Source: Caldisericota bacterium
Lineage (GTDB): Bacteria; Caldisericota; JANLFM01
Assembly (NCBI GenBank): GCA_024655965.1
Contig: JANLFL010000003.1
Span: 203,454-267,453 of the forward strand
Direction: 5' to 3'
Length of the DNA: 64,000 nucleotides
Shown: one piece after another, positions 9,267-17,665 of the stretch
Layout: the number at the start of each line of letters is the position of its first letter
How positions within the stretch are numbered: the stretch's first letter is position 1
Translations under genes and position numbers: made by a program
Notes under the pieces: generated by a model
Database searches by the model: none
What the model was told of the DNA's origin: nothing
Seen by the model: the letters and a program-made list of their open reading frames with translations, nothing else

Positions 9267-11223
9267 GGGGAAGAGGAACGGTGCCAAAAAAATAAAGGGA
9301 AAGGGGAAAGGGATTCCCGATAGGAATCTTCTCGAAAGGCGGCTTTTAATTCTCTTTTCTGTTTTAGTGACTCTTGTGGCTATAGTCGCCCTTTACCTTT
9401 ACCTTCCCCCCGTATCTTCATTCCTCTGGGATGAACTGGGCTGGAACCTCCTTTTAATCGTCCTTTTTTTTCTGGGGCTTGCCCTCCTGGTCAAGAAAGG
9501 AGTATTCATCCTCCGGTTTTTCCTGGCCTTCTTTTTCCTTTTTCTCCTGGCCTTCTCCATCCTGGGATTTTCTGGAGAGGGAGGAAGACTTCTCTTTAAC
9601 GCTTTAAAACCCAATACCTGGATTTTCATCTTGATTGTATCCCTGTCATCTGTAATTGTAGTTCTTTCTTTAACATGGCCCTTTATTCCCCTTTTTAAGA
9701 AAAAGGAAGAAAAAGTGGTCGTCCCCCTCCCAAAGGCCCGGAAGCCGGAAGCCAAAAGGAGAAAAGAAATCTCGCCTGTTTCAGAATCGACCGGGGGGGC
9801 AGTTTTTGCCCTACCCCCCTTTGATATCCTGAAAAAGCCACCTGCGGATTCGGGGAAAAACCCTCGGAGGGAAACCCGAAATGTCGCCCAAATCCTTGAG
9901 CAACTTTTGAGAAGCTTCAACGTGGAAGCGAAAGTGAAAAACATCGAAGTCGGCCCGGCAATCACAAGATACGAATTGATGCTTGAACCAGGGATTCGCG
10001 TAACGAAGGTTTTAAGCTTATCCGAGGATATCGCCCTTGCTTTGGGTTCTCCGGGAATTAGGATCGAAACCCCTGTTCCCAACAAGCCACTAATTGGAAT
10101 TGAGGTCCCCTTGGAAACCATTTCCACCGTCTATCTCAGGGAGATTATTGAAAGCGAGGAATACCAGAAAGCAAAAACCAAGCTTCCCCTCGCTCTGGGG
10201 AAAGATATTGGTGGACATCCGGTAGTTGCCGATTTGCGGGAAATGCCCCACCTGCTGATTGCCGGGGCAACTGGTTCGGGGAAAAGCGTCTGTGTCAATG
10301 CCCTTCTCTGTGGGATCCTCTTTCGTTCCACACCTGACGATGTTCGCTTCATTTTGATCGATCCCAAGAGGGTGGAACTTTACAACTACCGGAGCCTCCC
10401 TCACCTTCTATATCCCCTGGTCGTGGATATCAAGCAAGCGGCTCTGGTCCTGAGGGATGTTGTGGAAGAGATGGAAGACCGGTTGGCAAAATTCTCCGAA
10501 GTTGGAGCCCGGGATATCGAGGCTTACAACTTGAAAGTAAAGGAAAACGGGGGTGGCCCTCCCCTTCCTTATCTGGTGGTGATGATCGATGAGCTTGCGG
10601 ACTTGATGATGGTTGCCCCTGCGGATGTGGAACATTACATTTGCCGGCTGGCTCAGCTTGCAAGGGCAACGGGAATTCACCTTGTGCTCGTCACCCAGAG
10701 GCCCTCCACTGATGTAATTACCGGATTGATCAAGGCCAACATTCCCTCGAGGATTTCTTTTGCCGTGGCCTCTTTGATGGACTCCAGGGTAATCCTCGAC
10801 TCTCCGGGAGCGGAAAAACTCCTGGGAAAGGGGGACATGCTTTTCCATCCAGTTTATTTGAACAAAGCGGTCCGCATCCAAGGAGCATTCGTAAGTGAGG
10901 AAGAAATCGACCGATTGGTGGACTTCTGGTTCAAGCAAGCTCCTGTTTCTCAATTCCGTCCGCTTCCTCAATACTCAGACGAAGAGGAGGGAGAGGAATA
11001 CGAGGGTGCTGAGGACCCCTTGTTTGAGAAAGCGGTCGCTTTGGTAATTCAAACCGGTGAAGGATCGGCTTCCATGCTCCAGAGAAAGTTGAAGATCGGT
11101 TATGCCAGGGCGGGGAGGCTGATCGATTTGATGGAAAAGATGGGGATCGTGGGTCCTCCTTCGGGCTCCAAGCCCAGGCCGGTTTTGAAAAATCCCGATC
11201 AACAGGGCTTGAAGTTCAAATGA
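9253..11223 (+). CDS. ftsK: FtsK/SpoIIIE-family DNA translocase
   Basis: FtsK/SpoIIIE proteins are membrane-anchored ATPases that pump chromosomal DNA through the closing septum. The 656-residue protein has a basic N-terminus, about four membrane segments (~27-150), a short linker, and the motor. Walker A is GATGSGKSVC (residues 338-347) and Walker B is VVMIDELADLMM (~442-453), followed by TQRPSTDVITGLIKANIPSR. The C-terminal gamma winged helix (~585-640, GSASMLQRKLKIGYARAGRL) reads KOPS-like sites in this family. The linker is shorter than in E. coli FtsK, making it closer to SpoIIIE in size. It starts inside the RNase J gene's end. Confidence 0.96.
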   Translation: MKANKGKRNGAKKIKGKGKGIPDRNLLERRLLILFSVLVTLVAIVALYLYLPPVSSFLWDELGWNLLLIVLFFLGLALLVKKGVFILRFFLAFFFLFLLAFSILGFSGEGGRLLFNALKPNTWIFILIVSLSSVIVVLSLTWPFIPLFKKKEEKVVVPLPKARKPEAKRRKEISPVSESTGGAVFALPPFDILKKPPADSGKNPRRETRNVAQILEQLLRSFNVEAKVKNIEVGPAITRYELMLEPGIRVTKVLSLSEDIALALGSPGIRIETPVPNKPLIGIEVPLETISTVYLREIIESEEYQKAKTKLPLALGKDIGGHPVVADLREMPHLLIAGATGSGKSVCVNALLCGILFRSTPDDVRFILIDPKRVELYNYRSLPHLLYPLVVDIKQAALVLRDVVEEMEDRLAKFSEVGARDIEAYNLKVKENGGGPPLPYLVVMIDELADLMMVAPADVEHYICRLAQLARATGIHLVLVTQRPSTDVITGLIKANIPSRISFAVASLMDSRVILDSPGAEKLLGKGDMLFHPVYLNKAVRIQGAFVSEEEIDRLVDFWFKQAPVSQFRPLPQYSDEEEGEEYEGAEDPLFEKAVALVIQTGEGSASMLQRKLKIGYARAGRLIDLMEKMGIVGPPSGSKPRPVLKNPDQQGLKFK

Positions 11224-11441
11224 AACCCCCCCTCCCTCTCAACCTGGGGGACGTCCTTCTTTTAAGGAAGAAACATCCCTGCGGGAACGACACCTGGGTG
11301 GTCATTCGCCTGGGAGCTGACATTAGAATTCGCTGTTTAAAATGTGGGCACTCCGTTTTGATCCCTCGCTCCAAACTGGAAAGGATGATCCGCAAAATTC
11401 TGGAGAGGGCAAATGAAAATAGGGATAGTCGGCCTGACTAA
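11220..11441 (+). CDS. DUF951 small protein
   Basis: The 73-residue product matches the DUF951 pattern: LNLGDVLLLRKKHPCGNDTW, then RLGADIRIRCLKCGHSVLIPR, with a C-x2-C knuckle (CLKC) plus an upstream Cys that could bind metal, and a basic C-terminal helix. DUF951 genes commonly stand beside ychF, as here; their function is unknown. It overlaps ftsK by 4 nt (ATGA) and ychF by 29 nt, so its expression is coupled to both. Confidence 0.85.
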   Translation: MKPPLPLNLGDVLLLRKKHPCGNDTWVVIRLGADIRIRCLKCGHSVLIPRSKLERMIRKILERANENRDSRPD

Positions 11442-12501
11442 CGCTGGGAAATCGACCCTTTTTACCGCATTGACCCGGGTTAAGGTTCCAATTAATAATT
11501 TTCCCTTTTGCACCATCGACCCCAATGTCGGGATTGTCCCGGTCCCTGATTTCCGGGTGGAAAAAATCGCCCAGATCACCAAACCTGAAAGAAAAGTTTA
11601 CGCCACCGTGGAATTCGTGGATGTCGCTGGCCTCGTTCGGGGAGCGAGCAGGGGAGAGGGTTTAGGGAACCAGTTCCTGGCAAAAATGCGGGAAATGGAC
11701 CTCCTGGTCCTGGTTATTCGGGCCTTCCCCGACCCTGAGGTCGTCCATGTGGAAGGGGATGTCCAGCCCTTGAGGGACCTTGACCTGGTCCTCACCGAAT
11801 TGGCTTTAAGCGACCTTGAGATCCTTTCCCGTAGACTTTCATATCTGGAAAAGGTGCCCAGGGGCTCCACATCTCAAGTACAAGAACTAAATGCCCTGAA
11901 AGAAGTTAAAGCTCTTCTGGAAAGAGGCGATTTCCAGGGACTTTCCCGGATTTCCGGGGATATTCGCAATTCCTTAGGGGGGTTTGGCTTCTTAACTCTC
12001 AAACCGATGGTTGTCCTGTTCAATCTTTCGGAGGGACAGCTTCAAAATCAGGAGGAAACGGAAAGGCTCCTTGGGGAATTTAATGTGCGTTTTCCTTTCC
12101 TTAAAGGATTGAAGGCCTGTGCCCTTTTGGAAAAAGACCTCTGGGAACTTTCCCCGGAGGAAAGGCAGGAATACCTGAAAGAATTGAAAATTGAGAGGAG
12201 TTCCCTTGAGGAGCTGATCCTGGCTTCCTACCGCATGCTTCAGTTGATTACTTTCTTTACCATTCAGAGCTCAGAAGTCCGTGCCTGGTCGGTTCCCGAG
12301 GGAACCCGGGCCCAAAACGCTGCGGGGAAGATTCACACGGACATGGAAAGGGGATTCATCAAAGCCGAGGTGGTCTTCTGGGAGGAACTGGTTCGCGCTG
12401 GTGGGTGGGTTTCCGCAAAAGAAAAGGGGTTTTTGCGTTTGGAAGGAAAAGATTATAAGGTCCAGGATGGGGATGTCATTTTATTTAAATTTCAGGCGTA
12501 A
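11413..12501 (+). CDS. ychF: Ribosome-binding ATPase YchF (Obg family)
   Basis: YchF is an Obg-family P-loop protein that binds ribosomes and, unlike its relatives, prefers ATP. The 362-residue protein has G1 as GLTNAGKST (residues 7-15), G3 in VDVAGLVRGASRGEGLG, and NLSE in place of NKxD, the substitution linked to ATP use. A coiled hairpin follows, then the C-terminal TGS domain (LITFFTIQSSEVRAW to DGDVILFKF). G1 differs slightly from the usual GLPNVGKST. The start overlaps DUF951. Confidence 0.96.
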   Translation: MKIGIVGLTNAGKSTLFTALTRVKVPINNFPFCTIDPNVGIVPVPDFRVEKIAQITKPERKVYATVEFVDVAGLVRGASRGEGLGNQFLAKMREMDLLVLVIRAFPDPEVVHVEGDVQPLRDLDLVLTELALSDLEILSRRLSYLEKVPRGSTSQVQELNALKEVKALLERGDFQGLSRISGDIRNSLGGFGFLTLKPMVVLFNLSEGQLQNQEETERLLGEFNVRFPFLKGLKACALLEKDLWELSPEERQEYLKELKIERSSLEELILASYRMLQLITFFTIQSSEVRAWSVPEGTRAQNAAGKIHTDMERGFIKAEVVFWEELVRAGGWVSAKEKGFLRLEGKDYKVQDGDVILFKFQA

Positions 12502-12516
12502 AGGAGGTACTTAAAG

Positions 12517-13497
12517 TTGGTCATTCGGAATTTTATCATCCTGTTAATTGATTTAATTTTCGGGGCCCTCATCGGGCTGGAATTGAAATTTTCCCTTTTG
12601 GGCCAGCTTTTCATCGAGCCTTACCGGTCTCTTATGCCGGCTGGATGGGGAATTCTTTTCCTTCTCTGGCTCCTGGTTCAAATCCCGGTGGTCAAAAAGG
12701 CTGTCTGGCCAGCCCTTGGAGCTATAATTGGACTTGCGGTAGCAGCCATTATTCCCCTCTGGGAAAACCTTCCAGCAATTCACCTGGAAACAATTTTCGG
12801 TCCAGCTCTGTCGTTAATTTTCATCCTTTTGGCAACTGTTTTTGTTTCCCTTCCCCTGGAAAGGGCTGAAGCTCTGAGCAACTATCTTCCTGTTTTAAGG
12901 AGCAAGAGGATCATCATTCATTCCCCCGCAGGGCCATTCTGGCTTTTGTTTTCTATTGCCCTGGGGATCATCGGCGGAGTCACCTTATATCATCATTGGA
13001 TCCCTTCCGCTTTTTTGATCTTTGTCAGTTCCCCCGAGCTTTTCCGGCTTATCTTTTATGTCCTTTTTGCCTCCTTATCCGGGTATTTAACCCTTTCCCC
13101 AGGTTGGGGAGCTTTTTCAGTTGCCCTCTTTGTTTTTTCCACGGAGTTTACCTTTCAATTCCTCTATACGGCTTACGCTTCATTAAGGGAAATGGTTTGG
13201 GAATTTGCGGGGATTTTTCTCGATCCCGCAAGGGTGATCGCTCCCTTGGCTTTCATCGTCGTTTCCTTCCTTTGGGGTTGGGCTTCTGGGAGATATGCCC
13301 GGAACCGACAGGCCCTTAAAGAAGCAAGGTTGGAAGCCCAGGTTGAAAAAGGCCCGGAAGCTCCCCCTCCTTCCCAAGAAAACCTCCAGATTGAGGCTCC
13401 CAACCCACCATCCTTAAAGAACTGTCCATCTTGCGGGGCTTCCATTGACCCAGAAGCGGTTTTTTGTCCTAAGTGTGGGTTTAAGCAGGAAGGGTAG
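12517..13497 (+). CDS. Polytopic membrane protein with C-terminal zinc ribbon
   Basis: I do not recognise a named family. The 326-residue protein has about eight hydrophobic segments between residues 5 and 255, then a charged Ala/Glu/Pro-rich linker (~256-300) and a C-terminal zinc-ribbon-like knuckle with two CPxCG units (CPSCGASIDPEAVFCPKCGF). Such ribbons at the end of membrane proteins usually face the cytoplasm. The start is TTG 12517, nine bases after an AGGAGG. It follows ychF by 15 nt and closes the first long operon. It could be a channel-like or scaffold protein; nothing in the sequence fixes a function. Confidence 0.75.
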   Translation: MVIRNFIILLIDLIFGALIGLELKFSLLGQLFIEPYRSLMPAGWGILFLLWLLVQIPVVKKAVWPALGAIIGLAVAAIIPLWENLPAIHLETIFGPALSLIFILLATVFVSLPLERAEALSNYLPVLRSKRIIIHSPAGPFWLLFSIALGIIGGVTLYHHWIPSAFLIFVSSPELFRLIFYVLFASLSGYLTLSPGWGAFSVALFVFSTEFTFQFLYTAYASLREMVWEFAGIFLDPARVIAPLAFIVVSFLWGWASGRYARNRQALKEARLEAQVEKGPEAPPPSQENLQIEAPNPPSLKNCPSCGASIDPEAVFCPKCGFKQEG

Positions 13498-13513
13498 AAT
13501 TTTTCCCCCTATA

Positions 13514-13575
13514 TGGTAAAATACCTTGAATTTTAACCCTGTTCCGTAAAAGCGGAACCATTTAGCCCGAAGGGA
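13514..13575 (+). promoter_or_regulatory. Candidate promoter and leader hairpin of the rpsF operon
   Basis: An extended -10 element, TGGTAAAAT (13514-13522), lacks a good -35. Downstream, GTTCCG (13541-13546) pairs perfectly with CGGAAC (13553-13558) around a six-base loop, before the AAGGGAG Shine-Dalgarno. rpsF-rpsR leaders in many bacteria bind the S6:S18 complex; this hairpin is positioned to do so, but I did not confirm the known motif. Confidence 0.4.
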
Positions 13576-13584
13576 GTGATTTTT

Positions 13585-13890
13585 TTGCGTCAATACGAAA
13601 CATGTTTCATTCTTCGCTCTTCGCTTTCTCCTGAAGAGACGGAAAAGGTGATGGAAAAAATCCAGAGCCTGATCACCGAATCCGGTGGGGAAATCCTCAA
13701 GAGGGACTCCTGGGGAAAGCGGCGGTTGGCTTACACCATCGAAAAGGAGAAGGAAGGCCAATACTTCTTCCTTCAGTTTAAGGAGAACCCCGCAGCCCTG
13801 ATGGAATTCAAAAGGCAGTTAAAACTAATGCCCGAGGTCTTGCGATTCATGGTTTTAAAATTAGAGGACGGAGGAAAAAGTGCTGAATAG
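13585..13890 (+). CDS. rpsF: 30S ribosomal protein S6
   Basis: S6 binds the central domain of 16S rRNA together with S18. The product starts RQYETCFILRSSLSPEE, has DSWGKRRLAYTIEKEKEGQY in the middle and ends with LKLMPEVLRFMVLKLE, all standard. The frame is open from a GTG at 13576, but TTG 13585 gives the canonical MRxYE beginning and sits nine bases after GAAGGGA, so it is preferred (101 residues). The gene overlaps ssb by 11 nt in the usual rpsF-ssb-rpsR order. Confidence 0.95.
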   Translation: MRQYETCFILRSSLSPEETEKVMEKIQSLITESGGEILKRDSWGKRRLAYTIEKEKEGQYFFLQFKENPAALMEFKRQLKLMPEVLRFMVLKLEDGGKSAE

Positions 13891-14320
13891 GGTTTTTTTA
13901 ATTGGCAGGTTGACCGCTGATCCCCAGTTGAAATTTACCCAGCAGGGAACTTCTTTCGCCACCTTCACGGTCGCCGTTGACACCGTCTCCTTGACCCCTT
14001 CCGGGGACAAGCGGACTAATACGGACTTTATTGATGTTGTCGTCTGGAGGAAGCAGGCGGTAAACGTATCTAATTTCCTGAAGAAAGGACGGTTGGTCTT
14101 CATCGAGGGAAGGCTGGCAATTCGTTCTTATGAGACCCAAGACGGGCAGAAGAGGAAAAAAGCTGAAGTAATCGCCCGGCAAGTCAAATTCCTGGAAAAA
14201 GCGGGCGTTCCCGCGGAGACGGGTGAATTGCCCGAGCTTCCCGAAACCGAGGAAGAGGAAATTCCTGACCTTGGAAATGCAGACCTGGTTCCAGACACTG
14301 GAAACGACATACCCCTATAG
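13880..14320 (+). CDS. ssb: Single-stranded DNA-binding protein
   Basis: SSB coats single-stranded DNA and recruits replication and repair proteins through its acidic tail. The 146-residue protein has the OB fold (NRVFLIGRLTADPQLKFT, FIDVVVWRKQAVNVSNFLKKG, SYETQDGQKRKKAEVIA) in residues 1-110 and an acidic C-terminal tail. The tip is NDIPL rather than the classical DDIPF: Leu replaces the terminal Phe, which is the residue partners usually recognise. The start is GTG 13880 with GGAGG upstream, inside the end of rpsF. Confidence 0.96.
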   Translation: MLNRVFLIGRLTADPQLKFTQQGTSFATFTVAVDTVSLTPSGDKRTNTDFIDVVVWRKQAVNVSNFLKKGRLVFIEGRLAIRSYETQDGQKRKKAEVIARQVKFLEKAGVPAETGELPELPETEEEEIPDLGNADLVPDTGNDIPL

Positions 14321-14330
14321 GAGGAAATAG

Positions 14331-14588
14331 ATGGAAGTTTCAAGAAGAAAGATGAGAGTTTCAAGGGACCGGAGGCCTAAGAAAAAATTCTGCGTTTTTT
14401 GCGCGGAAAAGGTGGAGGAGATCGATTATAAGGATATCAGCAGGTTAAAAAGGTTCCTTTCCGAGAAGGGGAAGATCATCCCCAGGAGGGTAACGGGAAA
14501 CTGCGCCAAGCATCAAAGGGTCCTCGCCCGGGCAATTAAGCGGGCGAGGGAGATGGCCCTGATCCCCTACACCTCTGACCAAAAATGA
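14331..14588 (+). CDS. rpsR: 30S ribosomal protein S18
   Basis: The 85-residue product is a standard S18 with the motifs [22 protein letters not shown] (split as [11 protein letters not shown] and [10 protein letters not shown]) and [20 protein letters not shown]. It is the cysteine-containing (C+) form: FCVFC plus GNCAKH could bind zinc. S18 assembles onto 16S rRNA as a heterodimer with S6, encoded two genes upstream. GAGGAA lies just before ATG 14331. It overlaps rplI by 4 nt. Confidence 0.96.
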   Translation: MEVSRRKMRVSRDRRPKKKFCVFCAEKVEEIDYKDISRLKRFLSEKGKIIPRRVTGNCAKHQRVLARAIKRAREMALIPYTSDQK

Positions 14589-15037
14589 AAGTAATCCTTT
14601 TAAAGGATCATCCTTCCCTGGGAAAGGAGGGTGAGGTGGTCAACGTAAGCGATGGCTTCGCCAGGAATTTTCTGATCCCCCGGGGTATTGCAGCGGAGGC
14701 AACCCCGGGAATTGTCCAGGTTTTCCAAGAGAAAAAAGCCTCCCTTAAACAAAGGGAAGCCAAGGATCGCGCTGCAGCCCTGGCAATCGCTGAAGCCTTA
14801 AAAGGAAAGCGGATTGTGATCCCTGCGGAAGCCGGGGAAAAGGGAAGGCTTTTCGGTTCAGTAACAAACCAGCAGATCGTGGAGACGATCGAAGCTCTTT
14901 TCGGTTACCACCTGGACAAGAAGATGGTCATGTTGGATGAATCCATCCGCAGTGTGGGGGTCCATAAAGTCCCGATCAAACTCTTTCGGGATGTGCACCT
15001 TGAGCTGGAGGTTGAGGTCGTAAAGAAGGAGGATTAA
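14585..15037 (+). CDS. rplI: 50S ribosomal protein L9
   Basis: L9 is the two-domain elongated protein at the base of the L1 stalk. The 150-residue product has the N-terminal domain signature ([20 protein letters not shown]), the long connecting helix (~50-75, [18 protein letters not shown]) and the C-terminal RNA-binding domain ([31 protein letters not shown]). Length is normal. It starts in the rpsR stop (ATGA) and is followed 4 nt later by dnaB, a very common order. Confidence 0.97.
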   Translation: MKVILLKDHPSLGKEGEVVNVSDGFARNFLIPRGIAAEATPGIVQVFQEKKASLKQREAKDRAAALAIAEALKGKRIVIPAEAGEKGRLFGSVTNQQIVETIEALFGYHLDKKMVMLDESIRSVGVHKVPIKLFRDVHLELEVEVVKKED

Positions 15038-15041
15038 GGAA

Positions 15042-16388
15042 GTGAAAACGGAAGTAACCCGCCTTCCTCCTTATAATTTAGAAGCGGAACAAGCTGTTTT
15101 GGGGTCAATGCTCATTGACCGGGACGCAATTGCCCAGGCTCTGGAAATTTTAACCCCCGCGGATTTTTATCGGGAGCCCCACGGTGTGATCTTCAGCGCC
15201 ATTTCCGAAATTTTTGAAAAAGGGGAGCCGGTGGACATCGTCACCGTGGTGGACTTTTTGAAGGATAAAGGGAAACTGGAACTGGTAGGGGGGGCTTCGT
15301 ACATTGCCTCCCTTGCCCAGGTCGTTCCCACCGCTTCCAACGTTGTCTACTATGCCAGAATTGTGGAGGAGAAGGCAACCCTAAGAAGGCTGATCGAGGT
15401 GGGGACAAAAATCGCCTCTTTAGGGTACGATACGGAAACCAACGTGGAAGAACTGGTTGATCAAGCCGAAAAACTGGTTTACATGATCGCCCAGAGGCGG
15501 ATGTCCAGCGACCTTATCCCCATGAACGAGCTTGTGAAAACAAGTTTTGAAAGAATCGACACCCTCTTTCAGAAAAAAACCCAGACAACGGGCGTCCCTT
15601 CGGGTTTCGAGGCTTTGGATCGCATCACCAGGGGTTTCCAGCCTGCCGATTTGATCATTGTGGCTGCCCGTCCCTCTGTGGGAAAAACCTCTTTCTGTCT
15701 CAATATCGCCGAGCACGTAGCGATAAAGGAAAAGATCCCCGTGGCCATCTTCTCCCTGGAAATGTCCGCGGAGATGCTCGTTCAAAGGGTTCTCTGCTCC
15801 CGGGCAATGGTGGACAATCAAAGGCTGAGGAGCGGTTTCCTCGACGACCAGGATTTCCATCGTTTGACCACCGCTTACGGAGAACTCTACCAGGCGCCCA
15901 TTTTTATCGATGACACCCCCGGAATTTCGGTCATGGAAATTCGGCTTAAAGCGAGGAAGTTGAAGTCGAAAATGGGGGGCTTGGGACTGGTAATTGTGGA
16001 CTACCTTCAACTGATGAGCACCCGAGGCAAGGCGGAGAATCGCGTTCAGGAAATTTCGGAGATCACCAGGAGTTTAAAGAACCTTGCCCGGGAGCTCAAC
16101 GTACCCTTCCTGGTCATTTCTCAACTTTCCCGGGAGGTGGAAAAGAGGGAGAGCAAGAAGCCTCAACTTTCGGACCTGAGGGAGTCCGGTTCCATTGAAC
16201 AAGATGCCGACGTGGTGATTCTCCTTTACCGCCCCGACGTGTATCAACGCAATCTGGCCGATCCGGGGGTTACAGAGGTGAACATCGCCAAGCACCGCAA
16301 TGGCCCCACGGACGTGATCGAATTGAAATTCCTCTCCCAGTTCACCAAGTTCGTTTCCATCGATAAGGCAAGGAAAGAGGAATATTAG
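15042..16388 (+). CDS. dnaB: Replicative DNA helicase DnaB
   Basis: DnaB is the hexameric 5'-3' helicase of the replication fork. The 448-residue protein has the N-terminal helical domain (PPYNLEAEQAVLGSMLID), a linker helix, and the RecA-type motor with Walker A in ARPSVGKTSFCLNIA (~residue 209), Walker B as VIVDYLQLM, and the distal DLRESGSIEQDADVVILLYR motif. There is no intein. The start is GTG 15042 with AGGAGG upstream. It closes the rpsF operon; the next gene is a tRNA. Confidence 0.97.
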   Translation: MKTEVTRLPPYNLEAEQAVLGSMLIDRDAIAQALEILTPADFYREPHGVIFSAISEIFEKGEPVDIVTVVDFLKDKGKLELVGGASYIASLAQVVPTASNVVYYARIVEEKATLRRLIEVGTKIASLGYDTETNVEELVDQAEKLVYMIAQRRMSSDLIPMNELVKTSFERIDTLFQKKTQTTGVPSGFEALDRITRGFQPADLIIVAARPSVGKTSFCLNIAEHVAIKEKIPVAIFSLEMSAEMLVQRVLCSRAMVDNQRLRSGFLDDQDFHRLTTAYGELYQAPIFIDDTPGISVMEIRLKARKLKSKMGGLGLVIVDYLQLMSTRGKAENRVQEISEITRSLKNLARELNVPFLVISQLSREVEKRESKKPQLSDLRESGSIEQDADVVILLYRPDVYQRNLADPGVTEVNIAKHRNGPTDVIELKFLSQFTKFVSIDKARKEEY

Positions 16389-16546
16389 AGGGGATATTTT
16401 TCGGGGACCTTTGGTAAGCCTACCCAAAATTTACAAAACCGGTTATAATCACCATGGCTCCGGAAGGAGACTATTTTTTTCCCGCCTTAATATTTGAGGC
16501 AAGCCGAATTACGGGTAAAATTCGCTTAAGGGAAAATCAATTTTGT

Positions 16547-16622
16547 GGGCCGTTAGCTCAGACGGTAGAGCATCTGCCTTTTAAGCAGAGGGTCGCAGGT
16601 TCGAGTCCTGCACGGCTCACCA
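16547..16622 (+). tRNA. tRNA-Lys (TTT)
   Basis: A cloverleaf with acceptor GGGCCGT pairing ACGGCTC, D-arm GCTC/GAGC, anticodon stem TCTGC/GCAGA with loop CTTTTAA (anticodon TTT), and T-arm GCAGG-TTCGAGT-CCTGC. The discriminator is A and CCA is encoded (16620-16622). A TATAAT at 16444-16449 may be its -10, without a clear -35. Confidence 0.97.
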
Positions 16623-16638
16623 TTTTTTTAATTAAACC

Positions 16639-17643
16639 ATGAAAGCCTGGGTCCTCCGCTCTCAAGGAAAACCGATCAGGGAAAGGCTAAATTTTGAGAA
16701 TTTTCCCGATCCTGTTCCTCACCAGGGTGAATTGTTGGTCAAGGTTTCTGCCTGCGCTTTATGCCGAACAGATTTACACATCCTTGAAGGGGACATCCCA
16801 GCGCACAAACTTCCCCTTATCCTCGGCCACCAAATTGTGGGAAGGGTATTTAAGGTTGGGAAAGGCGTGAAAAAATTCCGGGTTGGCGATCGAGTGGGAA
16901 TCCCCTGGTTAAACAGCGTTGACCAATCCTGCGATTTCTGCAAAAAGGGCCTGGAGAATTTATGTTCCGAGGGAAGGTTCACCGGCTACGATGTTGATGG
17001 GGGTTTTGCTGAATACACCATTATTAAAGAGGATTTTGCCTATGCTCTTCCCGAGGGACCCAGGGATTACGATCTGACCCCGCTATTGTGCGGGGGAGTG
17101 ATCGGCTACCGGGCATTTCGTCTGGCCGAAGTTTCCCCGGGGGGGAAGCTCGGCCTTTATGGTTTTGGTTCCTCCGCCCACATCATCCTTCAGCTTGCAG
17201 TTAAGAAAGGGATCAAGGTCTTTGTCCGCTCAAGGGGGAGCTCGCGCCTTGAACTGGCAAAGACACTGGGTGCCACCTGGACAGGCGATTATTTTTCTCC
17301 TCTTCCGGAAGCCCTTCATTCGGTTATCATCTTCGCTCCCGCCGGGGAGATTGTCCCTCTGGCCCTTAAAGATGTGGAACGAGGGGGGAGGGTGATCCTC
17401 GCGGGGATCCACATGACCCCGATCCCCTCTTTTCCCTATCAATTGATTTACCAGGAGCGGATGTTAAAATCCGTGGCTAATTCCACGAGGAACGACGTAA
17501 AGGAATTTTTAGAGGAAGCAATTCAGCACCAAGTGAAACCGGAGATAACTCTTTACAAATTCCAGGATCTCCCCCAGGCCTTTGAGGACCTGTCCTCCGG
17601 GAAGCTCAAAGGGACCGGGGTTATTCTGGTAAAAAACGCATGA
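16639..17643 (+). CDS. Zinc-dependent alcohol dehydrogenase family protein
   Basis: This is a medium-chain NAD(P)-dependent alcohol dehydrogenase of the subgroup often called adh_fam_2. The GroES-like domain has catalytic-zinc ligands in ALCRTDLHI and GHQIVG. The Rossmann half has LGLYGFGSSAHI and LFAPAGEI-type stretches (here IIFAPAGEIVPLAL). The structural zinc loop reads D-x2-C-x2-C-x7-C (DQSCDFCKKGLENLC): the first of four cysteines is Asp. The 334-residue length is typical. ATG 16639 lies only 16 nt after the tRNA-Lys CCA and has no visible Shine-Dalgarno, so it may be translated from a processed, nearly leaderless transcript. Substrate unknown. Confidence 0.88.
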   Translation: MKAWVLRSQGKPIRERLNFENFPDPVPHQGELLVKVSACALCRTDLHILEGDIPAHKLPLILGHQIVGRVFKVGKGVKKFRVGDRVGIPWLNSVDQSCDFCKKGLENLCSEGRFTGYDVDGGFAEYTIIKEDFAYALPEGPRDYDLTPLLCGGVIGYRAFRLAEVSPGGKLGLYGFGSSAHIILQLAVKKGIKVFVRSRGSSRLELAKTLGATWTGDYFSPLPEALHSVIIFAPAGEIVPLALKDVERGGRVILAGIHMTPIPSFPYQLIYQERMLKSVANSTRNDVKEFLEEAIQHQVKPEITLYKFQDLPQAFEDLSSGKLKGTGVILVKNA

Positions 17644-17665
17644 CTTTTTTTGCTGGAGGAAGTTG

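Noticed and set aside
16454..16642. 62-codon open frame on the plus strand
   Set aside because: It runs through tRNA-Lys; the peptide is the familiar translation of a tRNA and has no family similarity.
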